The notes under the pieces were generated by a model. That model made no database searches. It was not told the origin of the DNA and saw only the letters and a program-made list of their open reading frames with translations. A stretch of 22,584 nucleotides of DNA from Chara braunii (lineage: Eukaryota; Streptophyta; Charophyceae; Charales; Characeae), in the NCBI GenBank assembly GCA_003427395.1, contig BFEA01000421.1:633070-655653 (forward strand), written 5' to 3'. Positions 1 through 7,876 of the stretch are shown piece after piece. Every line of letters begins with the position of its first letter. Within the stretch, counting starts at the first letter, position 1. The translations under genes and the position numbers were made by a program.

Positions 1-237
1 CTTTTGAGTAGGCCGGAGCATTTTTCCATATGGCGGCACATTTTCAGCCTTGGATCTGGCTGAGATCCAGGGCCAGCAATAATCCGAGCTACCCCCTAGT
101 AGCCCTTGCTTCAATTTTGAGCCCCTAAGTTCAGTTTTTTAATTTTTGGTGCATCTGGCTCTCTTTTTGGGCCAAATGCACTGTTTTGTCTTTTTCCCTC
201 TTTTGTTTCTTTCCATTTTGGGCTGCCGCCTCATTTC

Positions 238-281
238 GGAGCTAGCCGTTTTCAGCTGGCCCACAAAAAACGGCTAGTTCC
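238..281. repeat. Inverted repeat, 15-bp arms
   Basis: The left arm GGAGCTAGCCGTTTT (238-252) pairs with the right arm at 267-281 with one mismatch, leaving a short loop. A second inverted repeat follows at once at 287-315 (ACCATGAGAT, then ATCTCA and CATGGT). A third, TGGATCT/AGATCCA, lies near position 52. Such clustered stems are compatible with non-coding transposon or LTR sequence. No function can be assigned. Confidence 0.6.
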
Positions 282-429
282 TCTCTACCATGAGATATGA
301 TCTCAGATTCATGGTCCAAATGAAAACCAGCCACTTCCTTTTTGCATTTTCTCTCATTTTCAGCTTTTTAATTCAGATTTTATTCTGCAGTCCGGATTGC
401 CCTCCCTCATTCTAGGAGGGATGCGGTCA

Positions 430-1980
430 CTGTTGGGACCTGCCAGTCCCTACTGTGTAGCTCCCAATAGGCTGGCACATTCTCCTCCACTCTTTTCTCC
501 CTCTTTGTCTCATTCTCCCTCCTTTTTCTCTCATTTTTCTTTCTTTTTCTTTTATTTCTGTTTTGACAAGTGTCAAACTGCTGTGCACCCTCTTTCTAGG
601 CCCTAGGGCCTCATTCAAGGCTAGGTTCATGGCTGTTACATGACCGTTACATCTCGGATTCCACTAATGGCACCCCCATGCTCCTAGGAGGTTCCATTTT
701 GCTCCCGTTTGCCCAATTCTGAGCCCCTTTTGCTCCGATTTTCTAAGGGCAGCCTTTTTCTCATGTTGGGCCTCTCAAGGCTATTTTTTCTTATGCCTTG
801 CTAGTCCGAGATATCCCGGGCTGCTGGCCAGCCTTCCCAACACCCTTATTTCATTTTTCTTTCTCTCATGACTCTCCCACTTGCTCCCACTAGTGCTTGC
901 ACTAGTGGTGCTGATATTTTCCACCGTCTAGATCCTCGATCTCGACGGCGCCGCTTGCTTGCACAATTATTCCTTGTGGTTGCTCATGGTTCCCTTGGGA
1001 CATCCCAAATCCCCGCCATTCTCCTCCATACTAGTCCCATGTTCTTGTCCCGTCGGTGGTCCCACCGGCGCATGTCCCGTTTTTCAATTTTTATTATTTT
1101 GACTCATTCGGTCCCCGGCAACATTCCGGAATGCGTCCCATTTTTATTTTTTTGGGGCCCATTGCCCTTGGTGGTCCCATCATTTCTACATGTGTGCCGA
1201 TTTTTCTAGGCCGCGAGATCCCATTTTACGGTCGCCGTTTACCGTCTTTACTTGCCCCCTTGCCGAAATTGCTCCTTTCTAGTCTTTTCGGGCATTTTTT
1301 ACCGTTAAGGCCTTTTTCTCTTTTCTTTTCTTTTCTTTTCTTTTCTGTTCTCTTTCTCCTCCTTTCCTTGGACAGTAGGGACCTGCCAGTCCCTACCTAT
1401 GACAGTCCCTACTGACGGTCAACTCACTCACTCCCTCTCACTTTTTTTGTCTTATTCTCCCCCATTTTATTTTTTTTAAAAATTTTTTTTTTGCATGCCA
1501 AGTGCCAAGTGGCTGTTAAGGCACTTTTCTAGCCTCTTCCTCTTAGTTTTGGTCCTCCCTATGCCCAAGGTGCAGTCCGTTATTTCTCGGACTGCAATAA
1601 TGGCCTTTCCATGCCCACGGGAGCCTCCTTTTACTCTTACACTTCTCCCTCAATGGTCCCTCTGACTCCGATTTTCTCCCGGAGGGCTATTTTTCACATG
1701 GGGTCTCATTTGACTCTATTTTCTTGAGGGAGGCTGATCCGAGATTTTTCGGATTGCTCCCATGCCTCCCACTTCAGTTTTCTTTACTTTTCCTTTTCCT
1801 TTTGACCTTCCCGTTTGTCACCACTAGTACTTGCACTAGTGATGTTAATATTCTTGGTCGTCAAGATGTCGATTTTGACGGTGCCCCTTGCATTTATTAT
1901 TTTGCCCTCATGAGGCGCCACCGTTTCTTCTTGGGACTTTCACATGTCCCCGCTACTTGTCCCGTTGGTGGTCCCCGACA
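430..1980. repeat. Diverged tandem duplication of about 930 bp
   Basis: Two copies lie at about 430-1065 and 1373-1980. Collinear anchors are GGGACCTGCCAGTCCCTAC at 435 and 1378 (offset 943), the CACTAGT-x-CTTGCACTAGTG block at 888 and 1822 (offset 934), and the CTTGTCCCGTYGGTGGTCCC block at 1044 and 1956 (offset 912). Between anchors the copies share shorter words such as CTCCGATTTTCT and TTCTCGGA. Inverted repeats are kept in both copies even where the bases differ. Spacing drift shows many indels, so the duplication is old. Confidence 0.6.
1321..1345. repeat. (TTTTC)n microsatellite
   Basis: Five consecutive TTTTC units sit in a longer T/C tract that begins near 1310. It lies between the two copies of the diverged tandem duplication. 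A simple sequence repeat with no coding content. Confidence 0.8.
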
Positions 1981-2116
1981 CTTAGTCCTGTCGGCGGTCC
2001 CCGACACTTAGTCCCGTCGGTGGTCCCCGACACATTAGTCCCTTCGACGATCGCCGAGACTTAGTCCCGTCGGTGGTCCCCGACACATTAGTCCCGTCGG
2101 CGGTCCCCGACACATT
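1959..2116. repeat. Six-unit tandem array of 26/27-bp hairpins
   Basis: Six units of 26 or 27 bp begin at the GTCC of position 1959. A typical unit starts GTCCCGTCGGTGGTCCCCGA and ends CACTTA or CACATTA. Each contains a stem GTCGG...CCGAC around a six-base loop. Unit 4 is the most diverged but still carries the self-complementary core. On the minus strand each unit begins TGTGTCGGGGAC or close to it, which resembles the sequence just inside the putative LTR junction near 2676. The array starts at the end of the second copy of the long duplication. Confidence 0.8.
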
Positions 2117-2639
2117 TCGCCCAGTACGCCATTATTTTTACTTAGTCCTACGTGGCCCCGGGTGCCTTTCTTCGAGGTGTCCCATGCTCCTTGGGCGTCT
2201 TGTCACCCCACAACGACCCCTCTCCTTAGTCTTTCCTCGCGCCTTGTGCGTGCCGATCTCTTTGGTCGTGGGCCTCCGCTCCGAGGCTCTCGTAGGTGGC
2301 CTCTGTGTTGGCCCTCATTTCCTGGCTTCTCGCGGCTTCTGGCCGCCCATTCCTCGACTTCCTCATTCCCTTAGTGCTGTCGTGCTGCAATTGCTAGTTC
2401 AAAGGGCCCTTTGGCCTTAGTCTTATTGCATTCCGATGACCCTCCCGGCCTCCTGCTATGTTCTATGTGCCCCTGTTCTTGCGCTCGCTTGCTTGCCGCC
2501 GCTAGTTCTTTCCTCTTGTGGTTCTCTCCTCAGGGCATCACTCCCTTCTGCGGCCTAATCCTTTGTCTTTTCTCTCTCCTGCTTCCTCACTCCAGATTTC
2601 TCTGTTGTGCACAAATTGTCCGTATTCAATCTCGCGAGT

Positions 2640-2713
2640 GCTGGGAAGTTATTCGGGACCCACTAGTCCCGACACATTTCCCACCACTCATTCGCGATGT
2701 CCTTATCGCGCAC
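2640..2713 (-). promoter_or_regulatory. Putative polypurine tract and LTR 5' edge (junction ii)
   Basis: Read on the minus strand from 2713, a small stem (GCGAT...ATCGC) leads into a GAGTGGTGGGAAA purine tract and then TGTGTCGGGACTAGTG. LTR retrotransposons commonly carry a polypurine tract directly before a 3' LTR that starts TG. The same arrangement occurs at 4100-4058 with similar bases. The first bases after the tract form a CGGGAC/GTCCCG hairpin like the units of the 26/27-bp array. The methyltransferase remnant ends about 120 bp upstream. The assignment rests on pattern and duplication; the other LTR was not found. Confidence 0.35.
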
Positions 2714-2830
2714 CAATCTCTTGTTAGTGGGTTTTGGAGGGATAAACGGGAGAGGAGGGTGAGGTGTTACGGGTGGTTAGTTTGCCAGGGTCCGTTTTGT
2801 TCTTCTCTCATTCCTTTCTTAATGTCTTCC

Positions 2831-3550
2831 TTAGCTTCCGCCCCTTGGGGTGGAGGAGGGTATAGGGGAGTCGAATGTTCTACAGCTCAGACCAGGTTGC
2901 TCATTTCCATCATAGCTCTGCCTCTTTATCTTTCCCTCGGTTGATATGCGAACTACCTCTTCAGTCAATTCTGTATACCTAGCAGGGCAGCCCATAATTC
3001 TTTCAACTTTAGTAACATGGGGCAGACGGGGCTCTCCTTGCTTCATGCACTTAACTACTGGTATGCTGGCTTTATTCCCCAGATGACAATTTATTGTCAT
3101 AACACAATTGGTTTTCTCATTCTATGCCTTGACTTTGTTGATAACAAATTGTAGGCAAGTTTTTGGATGCGACTCGATGTTAGACATTTGCTTCGGAAGG
3201 GAGATGTTCGTCCAGTACAACCGTCGTCTTTGTCGTGGTGATACCCACTTCGAATCGGTGAGCCCAGGAACAACTCCCCTTAAGTGCTTCGTAATCTCAA
3301 GTCTGTCTTCCCATTTCATCGAGGAAGCATTCTCGAGTAGAAACTATTTTGGCCTCGCCTCATTCATTACTCTTATAAAAAAAAATAATCTACTTTTTGG
3401 CCCGTGCAATCCATGTTTTTTCTTTACCGTTCCCCGATGCTCAGGCCTTGCCAAATCTACATGCATCTCCCCCGAGTCTTTTCGCCCGACTCTCCTCAGG
3501 TCCTGCCAATTTTGCATTCATATCACTCTTTGTCCTTTCTTGTTCCTTGC
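2831..3550 (-). pseudogene. DNMT3-type cytosine-5 DNA methyltransferase remnant
   Basis: DNMT3 enzymes add a methyl group to cytosine C5 in DNA de novo, using S-adenosylmethionine. One minus-strand frame runs through the whole stretch, broken only by TGA (3520-3518), TAG (3346-3344) and TAG (3124-3122). In order it shows a degenerate motif IV region (GEMHVDLAR), the helix HGLHGPKSRLFFFIRV, NEARPK, a motif VI-like FLLENASSM (ENA for ENV), a motif VIII-like SPRQRRRLYWTNI (QxRxR), and KVERIMGCPARYTEL, which matches the ERxFGFPxHYTDV segment of DNMT3. The IV-VI-VIII-IX order is the DNMT3 order, not the permuted DRM order. The Pro-Cys of motif IV is not visible and motif I is not found upstream, so the copy is dead and truncated. 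The tail after RYTEL matches nothing I recognise. A host-gene pseudogene is the alternative to a retroelement-borne copy. Confidence 0.72.
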
Positions 3551-3765
3551 TTATTTTTAACTTTTTTCATGCATGCTGCCCAATTCATCCCTTGTGCATC
3601 TCTCTTTCAGACACCTTGTCAGACCTGTTTCGAAATACTCATCTATTTCCCAGCCTGCCAGTCTTTCTCTCAGATCCATACATAATCCATCATACGAGTC
3701 TTTTCTTTTCCAGACGTCTTACTTGACCCATTTTCAAGCTTATGCCAAATCAATCACACAAGTCG

Positions 3766-4012
3766 CTTGCCAGGCCTTTTCTCAAGCTCATGCAACGTCA
3801 ATTTCTCTTCCATTTATCTTCTGGACATCTTGCCAGACCTTTTCTCAAGCCTGCGCAAAGTCAATTACTCATCCATTCTTCTCTTCTGGACATCTTGTCA
3901 GGCCTTTTTCTCAAGCTCATGCAACGTTAATTACTCATTCATTTTTTTCTTTTGGACATCTTGCCAGACTTTTTCTCAAGCCTGGGCAAAGTCGATTACT
4001 CATCTATTCTTA
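3766..4012. repeat. Four tandem 63-66-bp repeats with alternating subtypes
   Basis: Units begin CTTGYCAGRCYTTTTCTCAAG at 3766, 3829, 3894 and 3960 (spacings 63, 65 and 66). Units 1 and 3 continue CTCATGCAACGT; units 2 and 4 continue CCTGSGCAAAGTC. This points to a two-unit ancestor of about 128 bp that duplicated. More diverged traces extend left to about 3610. The array begins about 200 bp upstream (coding sense) of the detectable methyltransferase remnant, where that frame's recognisable sequence fades out. Confidence 0.75.
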
Positions 4013-4057
4013 CGCTCATGGTACCCTTCTCTTTTGCACGCTTTTTCTTTGGTAGAT

Positions 4058-4100
4058 GGCACACCTTCCCCCCACTCAAAATGCGATGTCCCCATCGCAC
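4058..4100 (-). promoter_or_regulatory. Putative polypurine tract and LTR 5' edge (junction i)
   Basis: On the minus strand, TGCGATGGGGACATCGCA (a 7-bp stem) is followed by TTTGAGTGGGGGGAAGG and then TGTGCCATC. The purine tract next to TGTG is the expected layout of the 3' end of an LTR retrotransposon. The segment is closely similar to the one at 2713-2676, so two related element ends may be present. No paired LTR was located. Confidence 0.35.
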
Positions 4101-4105
4101 AACTG

Positions 4106-5289
4106 GTTCTCACTCGGAGGTACGCAGACCTTGACCCACCAACGAGTAGGCGGATACCGGCCCATCAGCCCCAAAAAGGAAGGGTGATCAGTCCTCCCCC
4201 TGCTGATAACTCACCTCATCCCCTACTCCGTCCGACCTTTTGCCGCTTACGAGACGGGCGTCATCACTGAGGTACCTCCTCATATCTGGCAGGCAGGTCC
4301 AGTCCAAAACCTCCCAGGATCCCGTCTTGCCGCAAGGGCTTTCTCGCGAATCGTTCCTCCCAGGTGGTGTTTTCTTGGATCTGGCCTCTTCCTTTCAAGA
4401 GAGTTGGGGCTCTCAATTAGTCCACGAGTGCGGTTACGAAAACCACGCAATTAGTCACGAAGAGGTTGTAGTGCTCCAGCGGGGCGGTGTCACTCGCCCT
4501 GTGGTGGTTGTGGCTTCCACCCGGTACCACGCCCAGCTCCTCCCTTCTAGACAGTGCTGCTCAACTTAACGTGAGCCCCCGTTGTCCATTCCAAGCGGCC
4601 ATGCTGCCCCTCAACGACATGGCGTGTGGTTGGGGAGAACAAAAGAGACGAGAAAAAAAGAATGGCTCTCTCGCCCATTTGGTTCCCTCACCCTTTGACG
4701 TTTAGGCGTTCAACACGAGGCGCAATTTGAACTTTCCGACTAAAGCTCGTTGTCGGGATCAGTTCCGGACGTCCCGCACCGATCCAAGTGGTAGGTGCCT
4801 TGGTCCTTTAACCCTCATCCCCTTACAAGAGGAACAGGTCACGCTGAGACTTTTTCCCTTACAGGGATAGAGGTCTTGAGGTCGCGGTGCGAGCACCGGT
4901 ATCCCCCTCCTGCTGAGGCCAAAGACTAGAAAAACAGAAAATCCATTTCCATGTTATTTCCAAGTCCATTTCAAGTTGCCTAGGGTCATCTGCCTATGCA
5001 AATGCAATATTCAATCCTCAATCATTCAATCCAATGTTATTTCCAAGCTAATTCTCATGGCTGGTCTGACAGCCCCTTATCAACAAGGCCACCCTCATGG
5101 CTGGTCTGGCGGTCATTCTCTCAATAGTCATTTCTCAAGACTGACCCTTCCGCCCACTCAATCCTCAATTTTCTCATTCCTCAACACCCAATTCTTGTGA
5201 CCGTCCTAACAGTCCCTGCCCTTCTCGGCTTTAAGGCTCCGCCTTCTTTATCTTGTCCTTCTCTTCGCATTTTCCTTCCGCCCCCTTGG
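4106..5289. other. Stretch without a supportable gene
   Basis: On the minus strand at about 4530-4235 one frame stays open apart from one TAA for some 90 codons. It contains LLKGRGQIQENTTWEER, faintly like the end of a chromodomain in a chromovirus integrase, just upstream of junction i. The evidence is weak and a plus-strand frame is also open there, so it is not called as a gene. From 4930 to 5230 the DNA is AT-richer, with short dispersed duplications such as ATGTTATTTCCAAG (4951 and 5034) and CTCATGGCTGGTCTG. Confidence 0.4.
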
Positions 5290-5620
5290 TAATTTTCAGT
5301 GGCCGACCCACCGGCCTTTTCCATTTCCTCCATTCAACTCATTGGCTATTTCAACGACCGACCCACCGACCTTTTCCACCTCCCTCATCCATCCTTTGGC
5401 TATTTTCAATGACCGACCCACATGCCTTTTCCATTTCTCTCATCCCATTGGCTATTTGAATGACCGTCCCACCGGCCTTCCCCATCTCTTTCATTCATCC
5501 CATTGGCTATTTCAATAACCGACCCACCGGCCTTTTCCATCTCGCTCAGCCATCCTATTGGCTATTTTAATGACCGACCCACCGGCCTTCTCCATCTCTC
5601 TTATTCCAGCTCATTCTCAA
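5290..5620. repeat. Six tandem 55-bp repeats carrying CCAAT boxes
   Basis: CCGACCCACCGGCC-type cores start at 5303, 5358, 5413, 5464, 5519 and 5574, a 55-bp period with one 51-bp unit. Each junction carries ATTGGCTATTT or a variant. On the minus strand that is AGCCAATGGG, AGCCAATGAG or AGCCAATAGG, close to or matching the NF-Y consensus RRCCAATSRG. One unit has CCAAA instead. The array lies downstream, in minus sense, of the 304-codon frame. It may be a regulatory array of a transposon or a plain minisatellite. Confidence 0.75.
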
Positions 5621-5712
5621 TCAACCTTTCTCAATCAAACTTTCTCAATCCAATATGCAGGGGACCCTAGTGCCTATTTAAGAAGGAATGACCCTTGTCA
5701 GGGGCCATTCCC

Positions 5713-5872
5713 GAACAACCTGGTTAGGGTCGTTCTTATCCATTCTCAAGTCGAACAGCTTGGTTAGGGCCATTCTTTTCCATTCTCAAGTCGAACAACC
5801 TAGTTAGGACCATTCTTTTCCATTCTCAAGTCGAACAGCCTGGTTAGGGCCATTCATTTTCATTCTCAATGT
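5713..5872. repeat. Four tandem 40-bp repeats
   Basis: Units start at GAACARCY at 5713, 5753, 5793 and 5833 with an exact 40-bp period. The shared core runs through GGTTAGGGYC and CATTCTCAAGTC. The copies are about 85-90 percent identical by eye, so this array is younger than the 55-bp array to its left. The last unit fades at about 5872. There are no unique spacers between units, so it is not a CRISPR. Confidence 0.85.
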
Positions 5873-6593
5873 TAGTGCCCGAGGGGGTGGGCCTCGAGGT
5901 TACGGATCCCATTTCTGTCTTGGAGGTTAGAAGGTGGCCATCTCATCTTTTGCGTGTTGTTCTCTTCCTTCCATTTCTCACAGTAATGTACCATCCATTC
6001 CATTTCTTACAGTAACGTAGCATCGATTGTGTACACCCAACTTAGCGTCTAGCACTCAAGTTGGGGCTCGCGACCCCAAGCAGCACTAGCCCACCCGAGC
6101 GTTCATCCATAACAAAAGACAAAAGCGACCCTTCCATTTTCACTCTTCCTTATCTCTCAGGTTTCGGCTATTCTCAGTCTCATTCATGACTCACTTGGAT
6201 TAGGCTTCTAGGGAAGGAGTGTTCTTCACACCCCTTAACCCATAGGTTCCCTAACCTCTCTTGTACTCGACCAATCATTCAATGTTATGGTTTGCTCGTC
6301 AATCCGTACTCAAGATTTTCCCCTCTCAAAAGCATAATCCTTTCCATCCAAAGTTCACAATACGCCCTCTCCCAATTGGTCTCATCCCAAATCCCATGTC
6401 TTTGTCTTAGGTACCCAAAGTAGCTCATCCAAAGGTAGCCTCAGCAACTATCTTCTACTTTAGCGTGACACAGCCTTAGCTGACCCTCTTTTCACTTCCT
6501 CCTTAGCAAGCTTGTCCATATTATACACGTTCTCGTCATTCTCATATCTCTGCAGACAGAAAGCAGCGATCATTTTCAATGCTAAGTCAACAC
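5873..6593. other. Intergenic stretch with competing hairpins
   Basis: No credible coding frame was seen. At 6036-6079, CCCAACTT (6036-6043) can pair with AAGTTGGG (6058-6065), and TTGGGG (6061-6066) can pair with CCCCAA (6074-6079). The two stems share bases and exclude each other. The block begins with GTGTACAC at 6030. The rest is mixed-composition DNA up to the end of the 304-codon frame. Confidence 0.4.
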
Positions 6594-7508
6594 CTAGTTC
6601 CTATTACTGCCTTGCGCCTCGTTTCGCCTAGTTCCTTGTCCACTCCGTTCCTCAGCAGGCTTCCTAACCCCCAGGCCGTAGGTCTCGATCTCTCTTTTCA
6701 TCCTTACAATTTTATGCAACCCAGCCTCATTGAAAAAATCCAGTGGTGTGGCTTCCACCCCTGTCCTTGCGAGTTCCCGAGTCCTGATAATCCATTCGTG
6801 CTTGATTACATTGGTCCATTGCTGAAACCAATGACTGGGCGTTGGCCCGAACTCGTCCTCCCATCTGAAAGCCCCATCGCCTGGTTGGTGCATCGGAGGC
6901 CGCCCCTCTTCCCTAGGCCTTGAGATCTCATCCCTCTCATCCCCGCTGCTGATTTCTATGACTTCTCGCACATCCTCCTCGTCATCCTCCTCGTCTTCAG
7001 TCTGTATGGGGCTATACCCACCAACAAGGTTCTTTGGATCGTAGGTAAAAGGGATCTCTGTCCCTGTCTCATACCCCTCGTAACTGTCGTGACCGCTTCG
7101 TCCTTCAAGCGGACTCTCCCTTTTCTCCTCGTCCTTCTCACGTTCTTCGCGCATACCTTGTCCCCGCTCACTTTCCCCATGCCAAGTCTCACGTCGCTCG
7201 CCCCTGTTGGCCCCTTCCTCGTCAGAGACCCGAGCCTTATCTTCCATTTCTGTGTTGCCTCCTTCTTCCACATTTGCCCTTCCTTTTTCGCCCTCACTGC
7301 CGGATGATATTTCTATACCGTCTCCCTTGCGGAGGGGTGAGGGTTTCCTACACAAACATTTCCTTCCACCCCTGCCTACCACTGGCCCGCCCATGAGCCC
7401 AATGTACAATTTTCTCTTCGCTGTCCTCCTCCTTTGGCTTGGTCCAGCTTCTTCCCCTCCGGTAGGCCTGTTGATTGCCCCGCTGTCGTTCTCGTTGCCG
7501 AATTCCAT
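6594..7508 (-). CDS. Acidic 304-aa protein of unknown function with two SIM-like motifs
   Basis: The frame starts at an ATG (7508-7506) and has no interruption, unlike all pol segments nearby. Residues 1-60 are basic and include RRRTAKRKL at about 26-34, a possible nuclear localisation signal. Residues 64-215 are highly charged and probably disordered. They contain GIEISSGSE (64-72) and VIEISSGDE (183-191), which look like SUMO-interaction motifs (hydrophobic core followed by Ser and acidic residues). Residues 215-280, from FRWEDEFGPTPSHWFQQW onward, look folded and helical. A TATA box lies about 140 bp upstream, and an in-frame TGA eight codons before the ATG supports this start. It lies 368 bp downstream of the integrase end on the same strand. 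I do not recognise the family. It may be an accessory frame of the retroelement or a host gene. Confidence 0.55.
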   Translation of the reverse strand: MEFGNENDSGAINRPTGGEEAGPSQRRRTAKRKLYIGLMGGPVVGRGGRKCLCRKPSPLRKGDGIEISSGSEGEKGRANVEEGGNTEMEDKARVSDEEGANRGERRETWHGESERGQGMREEREKDEEKRESPLEGRSGHDSYEGYETGTEIPFTYDPKNLVGGYSPIQTEDEEDDEEDVREVIEISSGDERDEISRPREEGRPPMHQPGDGAFRWEDEFGPTPSHWFQQWTNVIKHEWIIRTRELARTGVEATPLDFFNEAGLHKIVRMKREIETYGLGVRKPAEERSGQGTRRNEAQGSNRN

Positions 7509-7876
7509 TGTTGTCTTTTCTTGTTTTACTCCTCAGGCCTGTATAACAAAACAACACCGCAATGTCCCTCATACACTTACGCCTCCCTCCCCCCTTAGGC
7601 CGGTAGACATTCCCAAAATGCACCCAATATCCCTCGCATCACGCCCTTTTTATACACGCGAATGCGTCGTTCGTGATGACCCCATATTTTTCCTGTAAAA
7701 AACTATGGCACAATGCCCCAAACATCCCTTCCCGTTGTCACAGAAGCCAGATATTGCAACCCCCAAGTCATGCTACCTTTCAACCTCAGTCAGTCCAAGC
7801 CAAAGCACCAGTCCCAAAAAAATGACAGTCCCACGAACATGGTCAGAGACAAACCATAGTGTGGGCAAGACTGTGG
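7509..7876 (-). other. Spacer between integrase end and the 304-codon frame
   Basis: The DNA after the integrase stop holds no credible frame. It contains a strong TATA box (7654-7646) and a purine run AAGGGGGGAGGGAGG at about 7596-7582, which could be a polypurine tract. A GTAAGT (7580) and an ACAG (7539) are 42 nt apart, too close for a confident intron. Confidence 0.4.
7646..7654 (-). promoter_or_regulatory. TATA box upstream of the 304-codon frame
   Basis: TATAAAAAGGGCG on the minus strand fits the eukaryotic TATA consensus. A start site 25-30 bp downstream would fall near 7620, giving a leader of about 110 nt before the ATG at 7508. It could equally be the U3 promoter of an LTR, but no second LTR copy was found. 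Identification is by motif and position only. Confidence 0.4.

Larger units (their letters stand above)
1..2640. other. Pyrimidine-rich non-coding stretch, repeat-laden
   Basis: The plus strand is dominated by C and T runs, and no frame on either strand reads like a protein. The open plus-strand frames here translate into serine, leucine, phenylalanine and proline runs that follow from the base composition. The stretch holds several inverted repeats, a diverged tandem duplication, a (TTTTC)n run and a tandem array of small hairpins, listed separately. On the minus strand it lies downstream of the methyltransferase remnant and of a purine-tract/TGTG junction, so some of it could be LTR sequence. 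That is an inference; no second LTR copy was found. Confidence 0.5.

Noticed and set aside
397-2944. Several plus-strand frames of 60-177 codons in the left region
   Set aside because: They translate C/T-rich repeats into Ser/Leu/Phe/Pro runs and do not stay in frame across the diverged duplication.
5713-5872. Telomere-like TTAGGG in the 40-bp repeats, or a CRISPR array
   Set aside because: TTAGGG occurs once per 40-bp unit rather than in tandem, and there are no variable spacers.
7539-7580. GTAAGT...ACAG intron in front of the 304-codon frame
   Set aside because: At 42 nt it is shorter than plant introns normally are, and splicing would not extend the coding frame.
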